Positions 7,529 to 14,098 of a stretch of 16,374 nucleotides of DNA are shown piece by piece. This DNA comes from Chloroflexota bacterium (GTDB taxonomy: Bacteria; Chloroflexota; Limnocylindria; Limnocylindrales; CSP1-4): the NCBI GenBank assembly GCA_021789355.1, contig JAJYJR010000056.1, positions 1 to 16,374 of the forward strand. Direction: 5' to 3'. Both the position numbers and the translations under genes were made by a program. The notes under the pieces were generated by a model. That model saw only the letters and a program-made list of their open reading frames with translations, did no database searches and was not told where the DNA came from. The first letter of the stretch is position 1. Each line of letters begins with the position of its first letter.

Positions 7529-9097
7529 TCAGCCCGGCCGCCCTGGCGCAGGCGGCGCCTGCCCACGCATCCCCAGGGCCGGCACCACGGCGACGAGCGT
7601 GACGATGCCGGCCACCAGGAACAACCCGCCGAGGATGGCCGCCCCCTGGTCGGCCGCCCAGCGCTCCAGCGCGTCGACCACCAGCCCGTCCGCCAGCGGG
7701 CGTCCCCGGAGGGCGACCGGAAGCACGCTGTCCCGGTACGCCTGGTCCTGGATGGCGCGACTCAGCGACTCGATCCTGTCGGACCCGAAGGCGGTGAGCA
7801 CCGCCAGGCCGACCGCCATCCCCAGCATCCTGGCCACGGTGACGGCACCCGCGGCCACGCCGAACGCCGACCTCCCGGCCGCCTCCACCGCCGCGATCGA
7901 TCGGGGAGAGACCGTCAGCCCGAAGCCGAGGCCGAACACCCCGAGCAGCGCGGCGAACTCGCCAAGCCCCGTCAGCCGGGTGACGGTGCCGAGCGCCGCC
8001 ATGGCGGCACCCGAAAGCACCAGGCCGGCCAGGCTGATCCGCACGATACCGGCTCGCCGCATCACCAGCCCCGATGTGAGCGCGCCGACCGCCATCGCCG
8101 CCGCCAGGGCGCCGAGCGCCACCCGCTCGTCCGGCGGACCCCCGTAGAGGACGCGGTCCACGAAGACCGCGCCGCCGATCAGCGCGGTCGCCAGGGCATA
8201 GCCGGTCAGCGCGCTCACCGCCACGGCGCCGCCCAGGACCGGCTCCAGGTAGCGGCGCGGATCCAGGAGCGCGTCGCGCGTCACCGCCCCGAGCGCGAAC
8301 GCCCCGGACAGCGCGATCACCGACCCGACCGCGAGCACCGCCTCCCCCGCCTGGCCGCCCGGGGCGTCCGACGCGCCGGCCCACGTCAGCGCGAGCAGGG
8401 AACCTGCGAGCCCGAGGGTGAAGAGCCCCAGGACCGGCAGCCGCAGCGGGGTGTGCACCCGCGGCGCATCCCAGGCGGGAGCGGCGGCCCAGGCGTACAG
8501 CATCGCCAGGAGCGCGACGGGCACGTCGACGTAGAAGACCCACCGCCACGCGGGCGTGACGATCGCGATCAGCCAGCCCGGCAGGCCGGCCGCCTCGAGC
8601 GCGGGGCGCAGGTCGCCGGTGCCCAGGATCGCGGCCCCCACGAACGGCCCGGCCGCCATGCCGAGGAAGGTGAGCGCGCCGATCACACCGAGCGCGCGCG
8701 CCCTGGCCGGGCCCTCGAACAGATGGCTCGCCCCGGACGTCGCGAGCGGGACGAGCGCGCCGCCCCCCAGCCCCTGCAGGACGCGCGTCGCGATCAAGGT
8801 GTCGAGCGACTGGGCGGTGCCACTCAGCGCCGACCCGATCGCGAAGACGGCCAGCGAGAGCAGGTAGGGTCCGATCACGCCGAAGCGGTCGGCGAGCCGC
8901 CCCGCCAGCGGCATGGTCGCGACGTACGCGACCAGGTAGCCGTTGACGATCCACGACGCCTGGCGCAGCCGGGTCCAGTCGGCGAGGCTGGTCACGATGC
9001 TCGGCAGGGCCGTGGCGGTGATCATCAGTTCGAGGCCCGCGAGGAACACGCCGGCCCCCAGCGCGGCGAGCAGCGCGAGGCGGGGCAGGCGGCTCAT
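7529..9097 (-). CDS. MFS transporter, DHA2 (14-TM drug:H+ antiporter) type
   Basis: A 522-residue polytopic protein of about 14 TM segments, a typical length for the EmrB/QacA-like DHA2 group, which export drugs or other hydrophobic compounds using the proton gradient. Visible motifs include a TM1 region ending TATALPSIV with Glu where many relatives have Asp, motif A (GRLADRFG), motif B (RVLQGLGGGAL) and the antiporter motif C (GMAAGPFVGAAI, around TM5). The substrate cannot be read from sequence. It lies 34 bases downstream of the SpoIID/Ig-like gene on the same strand and may be cotranscribed with it; no clear Shine-Dalgarno sequence precedes the ATG. Its stop codon abuts the sortase-fold stop, together forming TGATCA. 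Confidence 0.93.
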   Translation of the reverse strand: MSRLPRLALLAALGAGVFLAGLELMITATALPSIVTSLADWTRLRQASWIVNGYLVAYVATMPLAGRLADRFGVIGPYLLSLAVFAIGSALSGTAQSLDTLIATRVLQGLGGGALVPLATSGASHLFEGPARARALGVIGALTFLGMAAGPFVGAAILGTGDLRPALEAAGLPGWLIAIVTPAWRWVFYVDVPVALLAMLYAWAAAPAWDAPRVHTPLRLPVLGLFTLGLAGSLLALTWAGASDAPGGQAGEAVLAVGSVIALSGAFALGAVTRDALLDPRRYLEPVLGGAVAVSALTGYALATALIGGAVFVDRVLYGGPPDERVALGALAAAMAVGALTSGLVMRRAGIVRISLAGLVLSGAAMAALGTVTRLTGLGEFAALLGVFGLGFGLTVSPRSIAAVEAAGRSAFGVAAGAVTVARMLGMAVGLAVLTAFGSDRIESLSRAIQDQAYRDSVLPVALRGRPLADGLVVDALERWAADQGAAILGGLFLVAGIVTLVAVVPALGMRGQAPPAPGRPG

Positions 9098-9131
9098 GGG
9101 GGCATGATGGCACCCGTCCGCGACGCGGCGG

Positions 9132-10772
9132 TCAGCTCACGAGGTAGCGTTCGAGCGGGGACCAGACGCTGTTGGCGTTGGCCTGGGTCGGGACGGCCAT
9201 GGCGCGCACGGACCAGGCTCCCGCGGTCGGGAACGTGACGGCGAGGGTGGCGCGGCCCGAGGCGTCGGCGGTCACCGTGACGGCCCGCTGCAGGACCCAG
9301 GTGCGGCCCACGAGGCGGGTCACGCGATAGAGCACCCGGCCCGCCGGCAGGTCGGTCCGGGAGGGGCGCACCAGGGTGGTGAAGGTGACCGTCGCGCCCC
9401 GGGCGAGCGGACGCACCGGGCCGCGGTTGTCGGGCCGCAGCAGCGCCAGCTGGCGCACCAGCACCCGCTGGACCGCGCTGGTCGCCGGGCCCAGGTCCGG
9501 CGCCCCGTCGAACACCGCGCGGACGTAGAGGTTCGTGGCCGGACGGAACGCCAGGCTCACGGCTCCGGTGGCATCCGTGACCAGGCTGGCAGCCGTGGTC
9601 CAGGTCTGCCCGTCGACCGAGCTCTGGATCAGGACCGGCCGCCCGGCGACGCCTCCCGCGCCGGAGGGCGCAGCCAGCCGCGCCGCGAGCGCGACGGTGG
9701 CGCCCCAGGTGACGACGGGAGCCGGCACGTCGAGCGAGAGGGTGGCCGGCGCGGCGGCCACGACCAGCGGGGCCGAGGTCGCGGCGGCCAGGCCGGAGGC
9801 GCTCGCGACCAGCACATAGCCCGAGCCCGGCACGGCAATGGTGCAGCCGTCCCACGTGGCGACCCCCGCGACGGCCGTCGTGGTCAGCCCCCCGGGGCAG
9901 CTCAGGGAGGCACCGCCGGGGGACGTGGCGAGGGCGAGCGTCACCAGCGCGTCGCTGCCCGGCCCGCTGGTCAACGGCGTGCCGGAGGCGTCCACCACCG
10001 TCACAACCGGCGCCACCGCGAAGGGGGCCCCGGCCGTACCGTCCGGCGGCTGGGCGGTGAAGCGAAGCGCGGCGGAGCCGGCCGCCCCCACGATCTGGGC
10101 ACCCGGGTCGTAGTAGGTCTGGAGGATCATCGCGGCGGCCAGTCCCGCATCCGCGCAGTGCATCGCGCTCAGCTGGTAGAGGTGCCAGCCGTCGGCGTTG
10201 GCGCCGCAGGCGACGCTGCTGCCCGCGGTGTAGTGCGTGGCGAACAGGTTGCCGGACTTGAGCACGCTGATCCCCCACGTGGCGTCGACCGCGCTGACTT
10301 CGGATGCCGAGGGCGTCTTCGCCTCGGGCCAGTAGACCTGGTCGATCGAGGAGTCGACCACGTCGTAGCACGACCCGTCGGCCGCGGTTCCGCCGCGCCA
10401 GATCATCGCGCGGTACCAGGCGTACTCCTTCACCGCGACCGCGCCCGCCTTCAGAGCCTCGGCCGGATCGGAGGGGCCCCATTCCGCGGCCATCACCACG
10501 GTCACGTAGTCGTGGAACGGCACCACCTGGACGGTGCCCGCCGCCGGACCCACCGTGCGCAGCACCCGGATCGTCGTGGGGGGGACGCTGTCGCTGGTCC
10601 AGCCGGTGCAAGCCGACGCGGCACGCACGGGCGCCGGGCCAGTTGTTCCGGCAGGTGTCCCGGCGGGAATCCCCGCCAGCGCCGCGAACGCCACCAGGCC
10701 GGCGGCCAGGGCACCAGCGCGGCGCGCGAGTCGAGCGGTCCCCCGGGCGGAAGCGGGGGTGGGTCGGTGCAT
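9132..10772 (-). CDS. Secreted SpoIID-domain protein with C-terminal Ig-like repeats
   Basis: A 546-residue protein from the chosen start. The frame stays open 35 codons further upstream, but GAGGAGG (10782-10788) stands nine bases before the ATG at 10772, and that start gives a signal peptide: Arg-rich N-terminus, then AGALAAGLVAFAALAG. The SpoIID/LytB-like domain covers about residues 60-225 and includes VPFHDYV (84-90), the conserved Glu in MAAEWG (Glu97), EALKAGAVAVKEYAW (105-119), DQVYWPEA and DATWG. In B. subtilis SpoIID is a lytic transglycosylase acting on denuded glycan strands. Three beta-rich Ig-like modules follow at roughly 235-340, 345-440 and 442-546. No other sporulation gene is nearby, so a cell-wall or surface role is more likely than sporulation. 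Activity is inferred from the family only. Confidence 0.85.
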   Translation of the reverse strand: MHRPTPASARGTARLARRAGALAAGLVAFAALAGIPAGTPAGTTGPAPVRAASACTGWTSDSVPPTTIRVLRTVGPAAGTVQVVPFHDYVTVVMAAEWGPSDPAEALKAGAVAVKEYAWYRAMIWRGGTAADGSCYDVVDSSIDQVYWPEAKTPSASEVSAVDATWGISVLKSGNLFATHYTAGSSVACGANADGWHLYQLSAMHCADAGLAAAMILQTYYDPGAQIVGAAGSAALRFTAQPPDGTAGAPFAVAPVVTVVDASGTPLTSGPGSDALVTLALATSPGGASLSCPGGLTTTAVAGVATWDGCTIAVPGSGYVLVASASGLAAATSAPLVVAAAPATLSLDVPAPVVTWGATVALAARLAAPSGAGGVAGRPVLIQSSVDGQTWTTAASLVTDATGAVSLAFRPATNLYVRAVFDGAPDLGPATSAVQRVLVRQLALLRPDNRGPVRPLARGATVTFTTLVRPSRTDLPAGRVLYRVTRLVGRTWVLQRAVTVTADASGRATLAVTFPTAGAWSVRAMAVPTQANANSVWSPLERYLVS

Positions 10773-10781
10773 GGCGGCGAT

Positions 10782-10788
10782 CCTCCTC
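10782..10788 (-). promoter_or_regulatory. Strong Shine-Dalgarno fixing the SpoIID-protein start
   Basis: GAGGAGG on the minus strand, nine bases before the ATG at 10772. It decides between this start and the upstream in-frame candidates at 10877 and 10796, which lack such a site and would add Arg/His-rich residues ahead of the signal peptide. Confidence 0.75.
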
Positions 10789-10804
10789 GGGGGCATCCGT
10801 GCGC

Positions 10805-10834
10805 ACCATGTGCCCTGGCGCCCCGCCGCGTCAA
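10805..10834 (-). promoter_or_regulatory. Candidate promoter of the SpoIID-protein gene
   Basis: On the minus strand TTGACG (10834-10829) matches five of six bases of a housekeeping -35 box. Eighteen bases later comes CATGGT (10810-10805), a weak -10 with three matches. A start near 10798 would give a leader of about 26 bases carrying the strong Shine-Dalgarno sequence. The tandem repeats end directly against the -35 box. Confidence 0.35.
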
Positions 10835-10835
10835 G

Positions 10836-10868
10836 TCGGAGCGCCGTGAGCTTCGGAGCGCCGTGAGC
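10836..10868. repeat. Tandem 16-bp direct repeats next to a -35 box
   Basis: TCGGAGCGCCGTGAGC occurs identically at 10836-10851 and 10853-10868, one base apart (period 17). The pair ends one base from the candidate -35 box of the SpoIID-protein gene, a position typical of activator or repressor sites. Confidence 0.65.
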
Positions 10869-10893
10869 GTGGAACATGCCCTGTCACGCTCAC
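10863..10893. repeat. 9-bp perfect inverted repeat, hairpin or operator
   Basis: GTGAGCGTG (10863-10871) and CACGCTCAC (10885-10893) are exact reverse complements separated by 13 bases. The left arm overlaps the second 16-bp repeat. It lies between the end of eamA and the SpoIID-protein gene, both on the minus strand. It lacks a T-run, so an operator or leader structure is as likely as a terminator. The rest of the gap, 10894-11024, shows nothing I can name. Confidence 0.45.
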
Positions 10894-11024
10894 ACGCAGG
10901 TCCGCCTCGGTCCGGCGGCCGCCTCAGCCGCGTCTCCCAGCGGCGGCCGGTGGCGGGCACCGTGCCCGAGCGGCCCGGCGGGGGGAACCCGGGCGGCCGG
11001 CGCCGGGGCGCGCGTCCCGATCGG

Positions 11025-11954
11025 CTACGCCCCGGCCTCGTCCACCTCGGCCCCCGGTGGTCGAGCGTCTCCGAAGACCGCTCGTGACCCTGCCGTCACC
11101 CGTGCCGGCGATCGGGTGGCGAGCGCCGAACCCAGGATCACGAGCCCGAACCCGACGCCCATCGCGACGGTGAACGGTTCCTTCAGCACCGCGACACCGA
11201 GCAGCGCCGCCACGGCCGGGTTGACGTAGGTGATCACGGTGGCCCGAACCGGGCCCATCTCCTCGATGAGCGCCGCGAACAGCAGGAACGCGGCCGCCGT
11301 GCACACGACGCCCAGGATGACGATGGCTCCCAGCACGCCCGCACCCGGCAGCACGGCCGGCCACTGGACGGCGGCGATCGGCGCGTACACCAGCGCGCAG
11401 AGCGAGAGCGAGAGCGCCATCACCCCCAGCGATGGCAGGCCGCCCAGCCGGCGAGCCAGGATGGCCGGCCCGGCGGCGTAGCCCACGACTACCAGCGCGA
11501 TCTCCAGCAATGCGGGCCTGTTCGTCGCATCGATGTTGACGCCCACGATCGCCGCGACTCCGGCCAGCCCCACCAGCAGCCCGAGCAGACCGCCGCCGCC
11601 CACGCGATCCCGACCCCGGGTCGCCACAGCGATGATGGTTCCGACCAGCGGCACCCCCGCCACCAGGAGGCCGGCGAGCGAGCTCGCGAGGCGCTGCTCG
11701 GCGGACCCCAGGAGCACCCACGGCACGCCGATCTCGACCGCGGCAAAGGCGACCACCCAGCGCCAGCGCGCCGCCACCGGCCGGAGTTCGCCGCGCAGGA
11801 GCGCGATCGGAAGCAGGATCAGGGCCGCGATCGTCGTGCGAGCGAAGACCAGCGTCGCCGGCGAGATCTCGGCGACCGCGACCCGGATGAACAGGTACGG
11901 AATGCCCCAGATCAGCGACATCAGGCCGAAGAGCAAGATCGCGCGCCGCGTCAC
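11025..11954 (-). CDS. EamA/DMT-family membrane permease (10 TM)
   Basis: A 309-residue protein with two tandem EamA repeats of five TM helices each, the usual architecture of drug/metabolite transporters. It begins TRRAILLFGLMSLIWGIPYLFIRVA, and the classic repeat signatures appear as PATLVFARTTIAALIL in the first half and VRATVITYVNPAVAALLGVAVLKE in the second. Substrate is unknown; relatives export amino acids, metabolites or drugs. The GTG at 11954 is preferred because it puts TM1 near the N-terminus and gives family length. A longer form from GTG 12032 would add 26 mostly Arg/Gly/Ser residues with no family counterpart. The chosen start overlaps the stop of a small upstream ORF (GTGA). 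The 32 C-terminal residues after the last helix are hydrophilic. Confidence 0.88.
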   Translation of the reverse strand: MTRRAILLFGLMSLIWGIPYLFIRVAVAEISPATLVFARTTIAALILLPIALLRGELRPVAARWRWVVAFAAVEIGVPWVLLGSAEQRLASSLAGLLVAGVPLVGTIIAVATRGRDRVGGGGLLGLLVGLAGVAAIVGVNIDATNRPALLEIALVVVGYAAGPAILARRLGGLPSLGVMALSLSLCALVYAPIAAVQWPAVLPGAGVLGAIVILGVVCTAAAFLLFAALIEEMGPVRATVITYVNPAVAALLGVAVLKEPFTVAMGVGFGLVILGSALATRSPARVTAGSRAVFGDARPPGAEVDEAGA

Positions 11955-12040
11955 GCCGGCACCCGCGGGACGGGAACGCGAGCGTCCGGCACCTCTGCGA
12001 CCTTCACGGTCCGATCTTCGCAGACTTCGCACTCACGCAT
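11951..12040 (-). CDS. Possible 29-residue upstream ORF with a CxxC pair, overlapping the eamA start
   Basis: ATG at 12040 opens a 29-codon frame beginning MRECEVCEDRTVKVAEVP and ending in a TGA that shares GTGA with the preferred eamA start. About three quarters of its codons end in G or C, whereas the same DNA read in the longer eamA frame gives Arg-rich low-complexity residues. The Cys-x-x-Cys pair could bind metal or sense redox state. No Shine-Dalgarno sequence or -10 box is evident before the ATG, so translation is uncertain; it could be a regulatory leader peptide or chance. Confidence 0.3.
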   Translation of the reverse strand: MRECEVCEDRTVKVAEVPDARVPVPRVPA

Positions 12041-12094
12041 CCAGAGCGATGGCCCGGAACAGCGGGAGACGGCTACCTGGCGGAGGCAACCTGA

Positions 12095-12232
12095 TCAGGA
12101 GGGAGCTGATCGCGGCGGCGGGGCGACCTGGGCGGCGAAGTGGCGGGCAAGCTCCGTTCGGGCGCGCAGGTCGAGCTTGCGATAGACCTTCGCCAGGTGG
12201 AACTTCCTTGCGAGCTCGAACGGCGTCGTCGT
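12095..12232 (-). pseudogene. 3' remnant of a LuxR/GerE-type response regulator or transcription factor
   Basis: The minus strand encodes KFHLAKVYRKLDLRARTELA and then RHFAAQ before a stop at 12095-12097. This is the recognition-helix and dimerisation-helix end of a LuxR-type HTH (family pattern: TVxxHLxxIYRKLxVxxRxEL). The rest of the HTH and everything N-terminal to it is missing: upstream of about 12205 the frame shows no family resemblance and runs into the 3' end of the AlbA_2 gene. The similarity is short but dense, so a decayed fragment is the best reading. Together with the short ORF it fills most of the 283-bp space between eamA and the AlbA_2 gene; the remainder (12233-12315) holds nothing recognisable. 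Confidence 0.65.
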
Positions 12233-12315
12233 CCGCTCGTGCCCACGCGCGCGTCGCTGCCGTCGGAATGGGGGTGACAATGAGGCCCGGTACGAGATCC
12301 TCCACGTGTTCGTCA

Positions 12316-13752
12316 TCATCTTCCCGCTTTCCGCCGATAGCGAGTCACCTGGCCCGGTCCGCCGAGCTGCTCCGCGAGGTCGCGCTTCCGGAGGTCGCGG
12401 AGGACGCGTCTGATATTCGGGGCGGCGAGCCCGGTGGCCTCGACGAGATCGTCGATCGCCTGTCCCGAGTCCCGGAGGGCGCTCCAGACGCGTACAGCCG
12501 TCCGGCCGGTGACCGGCGTCCGCGGCCTGCGCTCGTGACGGCGGAGGATGACCGTGAACCGGATCCCCTCGTCGACATACCTCGCTTCGGGAAAGTGCGC
12601 GTCGTGGAGCGCAGCGGTCACGATCGGGATCCCGGTTGCGAGGGCCTCGACGACCCGGTTGCCATCGTCGGGAGAGCGGACGTACTGGCAGATGGTCAGC
12701 AGCTGCGCGTTTCGCGGGGAGCTCACCGCCTCCGCGCCGAGCCGGTCCACCGTGATGCCGAAGAGGCCGCCCGGGTTGATGATGACCAGGCGATCGGGAA
12801 GGTGGCGGACCTCGATCGCGAGCCCCGAAGACCAGTCTGCCAGGTCGCGATGTACCAGGGCGTTGCCGATCAACTCGCGGAACGCCTCGAGCGGGTACTC
12901 GGGCCGATCCCGGACGTCCCCGTCCGAGGAGCTCACGATCGCCGAGGAGAAGATCCTGCGCGCCCAGCTCATGGCGCCCGCCAGCAACGCGGGGATCGGC
13001 CCGCTCAGAATCGTGACGTCGGCGGCCCGGACGCCGTCGGGCGACGGCGTGGTGAATCGCGAGGCGAGCTGGATCACGTAGCGGGGGAGCCATTGCTGCG
13101 GATGGATGCCGAGAGCGAGCAGACCAGCCATCGTCAGCTCGCCCGAACGCGATACGATCCCTGCCCGCCGGAGCAGCTCGCTCTCGTCGGTGAACCGCCC
13201 CAGCCCCACCGGGTCACGCTCCCTGGCGGTTCGGATCCACTCGGATCGCAGTTGCGGGTCGAGGTCCTCGACGGAGGTCCCCGGGACTGGCTCCCGGTCG
13301 AACCGTGGGGTCCTCCGCTGGAGCATGAAGGCCTGTTCCTCGAGGGCTGACAGCTCGTAGTCGCCGTCGTAGCCCCGGAGATAGGCACGACCGGTGGCGG
13401 CGACGCGGCATGGCTTGGCTGACGGATCGCACTCCGCGACTCGCGCGACGATCACCGGCTCACCGTCGACCGTCCCTTCCTCGATCGAGAGGTGCACCGG
13501 CGGCGTATACGCCCGCGCCTTGCTGGCGAGTCCCTGCTTGAGCGCTTGGGGATCGCCGAGCTTGACTGGTGTGAAGCCGGTTCGCTCGTCGAGCCCGAGG
13601 ATGACGAGGCCTCCACCCGGGAGATTGGCGAGCGCGCTCAGGGACTCCGTGAGAGACTGCGGCAGACCGGCCGCGGCCGACTTCACCTCGATGGCAGTCC
13701 CGTCGCCACCCGAGGCCCGCAGGCGATTCACGAGGTCGGTAACGTCCGGCAT
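12316..13752 (-). CDS. AlbA_2 (Schlafen-type) / GHKL ATPase / winged-helix protein
   Basis: A 478-residue protein of the family often annotated as putative transcriptional regulator or RecG-like ATP-binding protein. The N-terminal AlbA_2 domain (about residues 10-135) shows AIEVKSAAAGLP and GGGLVILGLDE. A central region is followed by a GHKL-type ATPase-like segment with FRELIGNALVHRD (292-304) and INPGGLFG (325-332). The C-terminal winged helix (about 415-470) reads RVWSALRDSGQAIDDLVEAT. Such proteins are predicted nucleic-acid-binding regulators; some relatives sit in accessory or defence loci, but nothing here proves such a role. ATG 13752 is preferred over 13782 because a TATATT box ends nine bases before it and the shorter form starts at the conserved domain. 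Its neighbours are a LuxR remnant and an AT-rich promoter, suggesting an accessory insertion. Confidence 0.85.
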   Translation of the reverse strand: MPDVTDLVNRLRASGGDGTAIEVKSAAAGLPQSLTESLSALANLPGGGLVILGLDERTGFTPVKLGDPQALKQGLASKARAYTPPVHLSIEEGTVDGEPVIVARVAECDPSAKPCRVAATGRAYLRGYDGDYELSALEEQAFMLQRRTPRFDREPVPGTSVEDLDPQLRSEWIRTARERDPVGLGRFTDESELLRRAGIVSRSGELTMAGLLALGIHPQQWLPRYVIQLASRFTTPSPDGVRAADVTILSGPIPALLAGAMSWARRIFSSAIVSSSDGDVRDRPEYPLEAFRELIGNALVHRDLADWSSGLAIEVRHLPDRLVIINPGGLFGITVDRLGAEAVSSPRNAQLLTICQYVRSPDDGNRVVEALATGIPIVTAALHDAHFPEARYVDEGIRFTVILRRHERRPRTPVTGRTAVRVWSALRDSGQAIDDLVEATGLAAPNIRRVLRDLRKRDLAEQLGGPGQVTRYRRKAGR

Positions 13753-13760
13753 GTGGCCCG

Positions 13761-13808
13761 AAATATAACACCTTTCCCGCAAATGTAATAGTCGCGAGCG
13801 TTACATTT
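13761..13808. promoter_or_regulatory. Phased operator-like sites overlapping the AlbA_2 promoter
   Basis: Three related elements start exactly 20 bp apart on the plus strand: AAATATAACA (13761-13770), AAATGTAATA (13781-13790) and the inverted form TTACATTT (13801-13808). The last two form a perfect 8-bp dyad, AAATGTAA / TTACATTT, centred on the palindrome TCGCGA (13792-13797). Twenty base pairs is about two helical turns, so all sites would face the same side of the DNA. The cognate regulator is unknown; the winged-helix AlbA_2 protein itself is an obvious candidate. Confidence 0.6.
13762..13789 (-). promoter_or_regulatory. Candidate promoter of the AlbA_2 gene, leaderless
   Basis: On the minus strand ATTACA (13789-13784; four of six matches to -35) is followed after 16 bases by TATATT (13767-13762; TANNNT), with nine bases then leading to the ATG at 13752 and no Shine-Dalgarno sequence. 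The segment is strikingly AT-rich for this window. Operator-like repeats overlap both boxes. Confidence 0.5.
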
Positions 13809-14048
13809 CCCTGCGGCCTCTCTCCCGCCCGACCACTCGGACTCGGCCATCAGCCGAAGGGGAGATCCGGGACCGGGGGAGCATGAGGAGCCCGACAACC
13901 AGTCCGGCGACCACTCACCGCACACGAAGGCGAAGACATCCGATCACGCGAAGCCGGACCCGCTCGATCTCGGATGGGAGATACGGCCCGAGCGCTGCGA
14001 TGACCGCGAGTGGCCTGACCTCCACTGGCACTGGCGCTGGCGCGACAC
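13809..14048. other. Intergenic stretch without a supported gene
   Basis: About 240 bases between the AlbA_2 operator sites and the ArsR promoter. Several frames are open but give Arg/Ser/Pro-rich products without family resemblance. The least implausible is a 38-codon minus-strand frame from GTG 14031 to a TGA at 13915-13917, containing PLAVIAALGPYLPSEIERV, followed in the same frame by a hydrophobic run VVAGLVVGLLMLP. I cannot assign it; it may be the trace of a decayed gene. Confidence 0.5.
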
Positions 14049-14087
14049 TTGACGCCGAGTGCTAGTATCAGCAGGATTTTATATAAA
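14049..14087 (+). promoter_or_regulatory. Candidate promoter of the arsR-phosphatidyltransferase-ino1 unit
   Basis: TTGACG (14049-14054) is a good -35 box. Seventeen bases later lies CAGGAT (14072-14077), a partial -10; a second choice is TATAAA (14082-14087), eleven bases before GTG 14099. Either -10 falls inside the 26-bp palindrome, so a bound repressor would block the polymerase. Confidence 0.45.
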
Positions 14088-14095
14088 GTCCTGCT
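14070..14095. promoter_or_regulatory. Near-perfect 26-bp palindrome, probable ArsR operator
   Basis: The outer arms AGCAGGA (14070-14076) and TCCTGCT (14089-14095) pair exactly, and the AT-rich centre TTTATATAAA (14078-14087) is itself fully palindromic. Only one pair (14077/14088) is mismatched, so 12 of 13 pairs match. It sits at the promoter, directly before the ArsR-type coding region, where autoregulatory ArsR operators lie. As RNA it could also fold as a hairpin, but the location favours a protein site. Confidence 0.7.
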
Positions 14096-14098
14096 CGC

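Noticed and set aside
7548..7562. Hairpin GCAGGC-GGC-GCCTGC downstream of the sortase-fold stop as a terminator
   Set aside because: Only a 6-bp stem, no T-run, and it lies within exporter coding sequence; such pairs are common at this GC content.
9094..10809. A 571-codon minus-strand frame nearly coincident with the SpoIID gene
   Set aside because: It is a different register of the same DNA with Arg/Gly-rich output; the SpoIID and Ig-like signatures are in the other frame.
11533..13350. A 605-codon plus-strand open frame across eamA, the LuxR remnant and the AlbA_2 gene
   Set aside because: Low-complexity Arg/Ser/Pro/Thr residues with no recognisable domain; it spans genes supported on the other strand.
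14049..14068. TTGACG with TAGTAT as a promoter
   Set aside because: The two boxes are only eight bases apart, too close for a sigma-70-type promoter.
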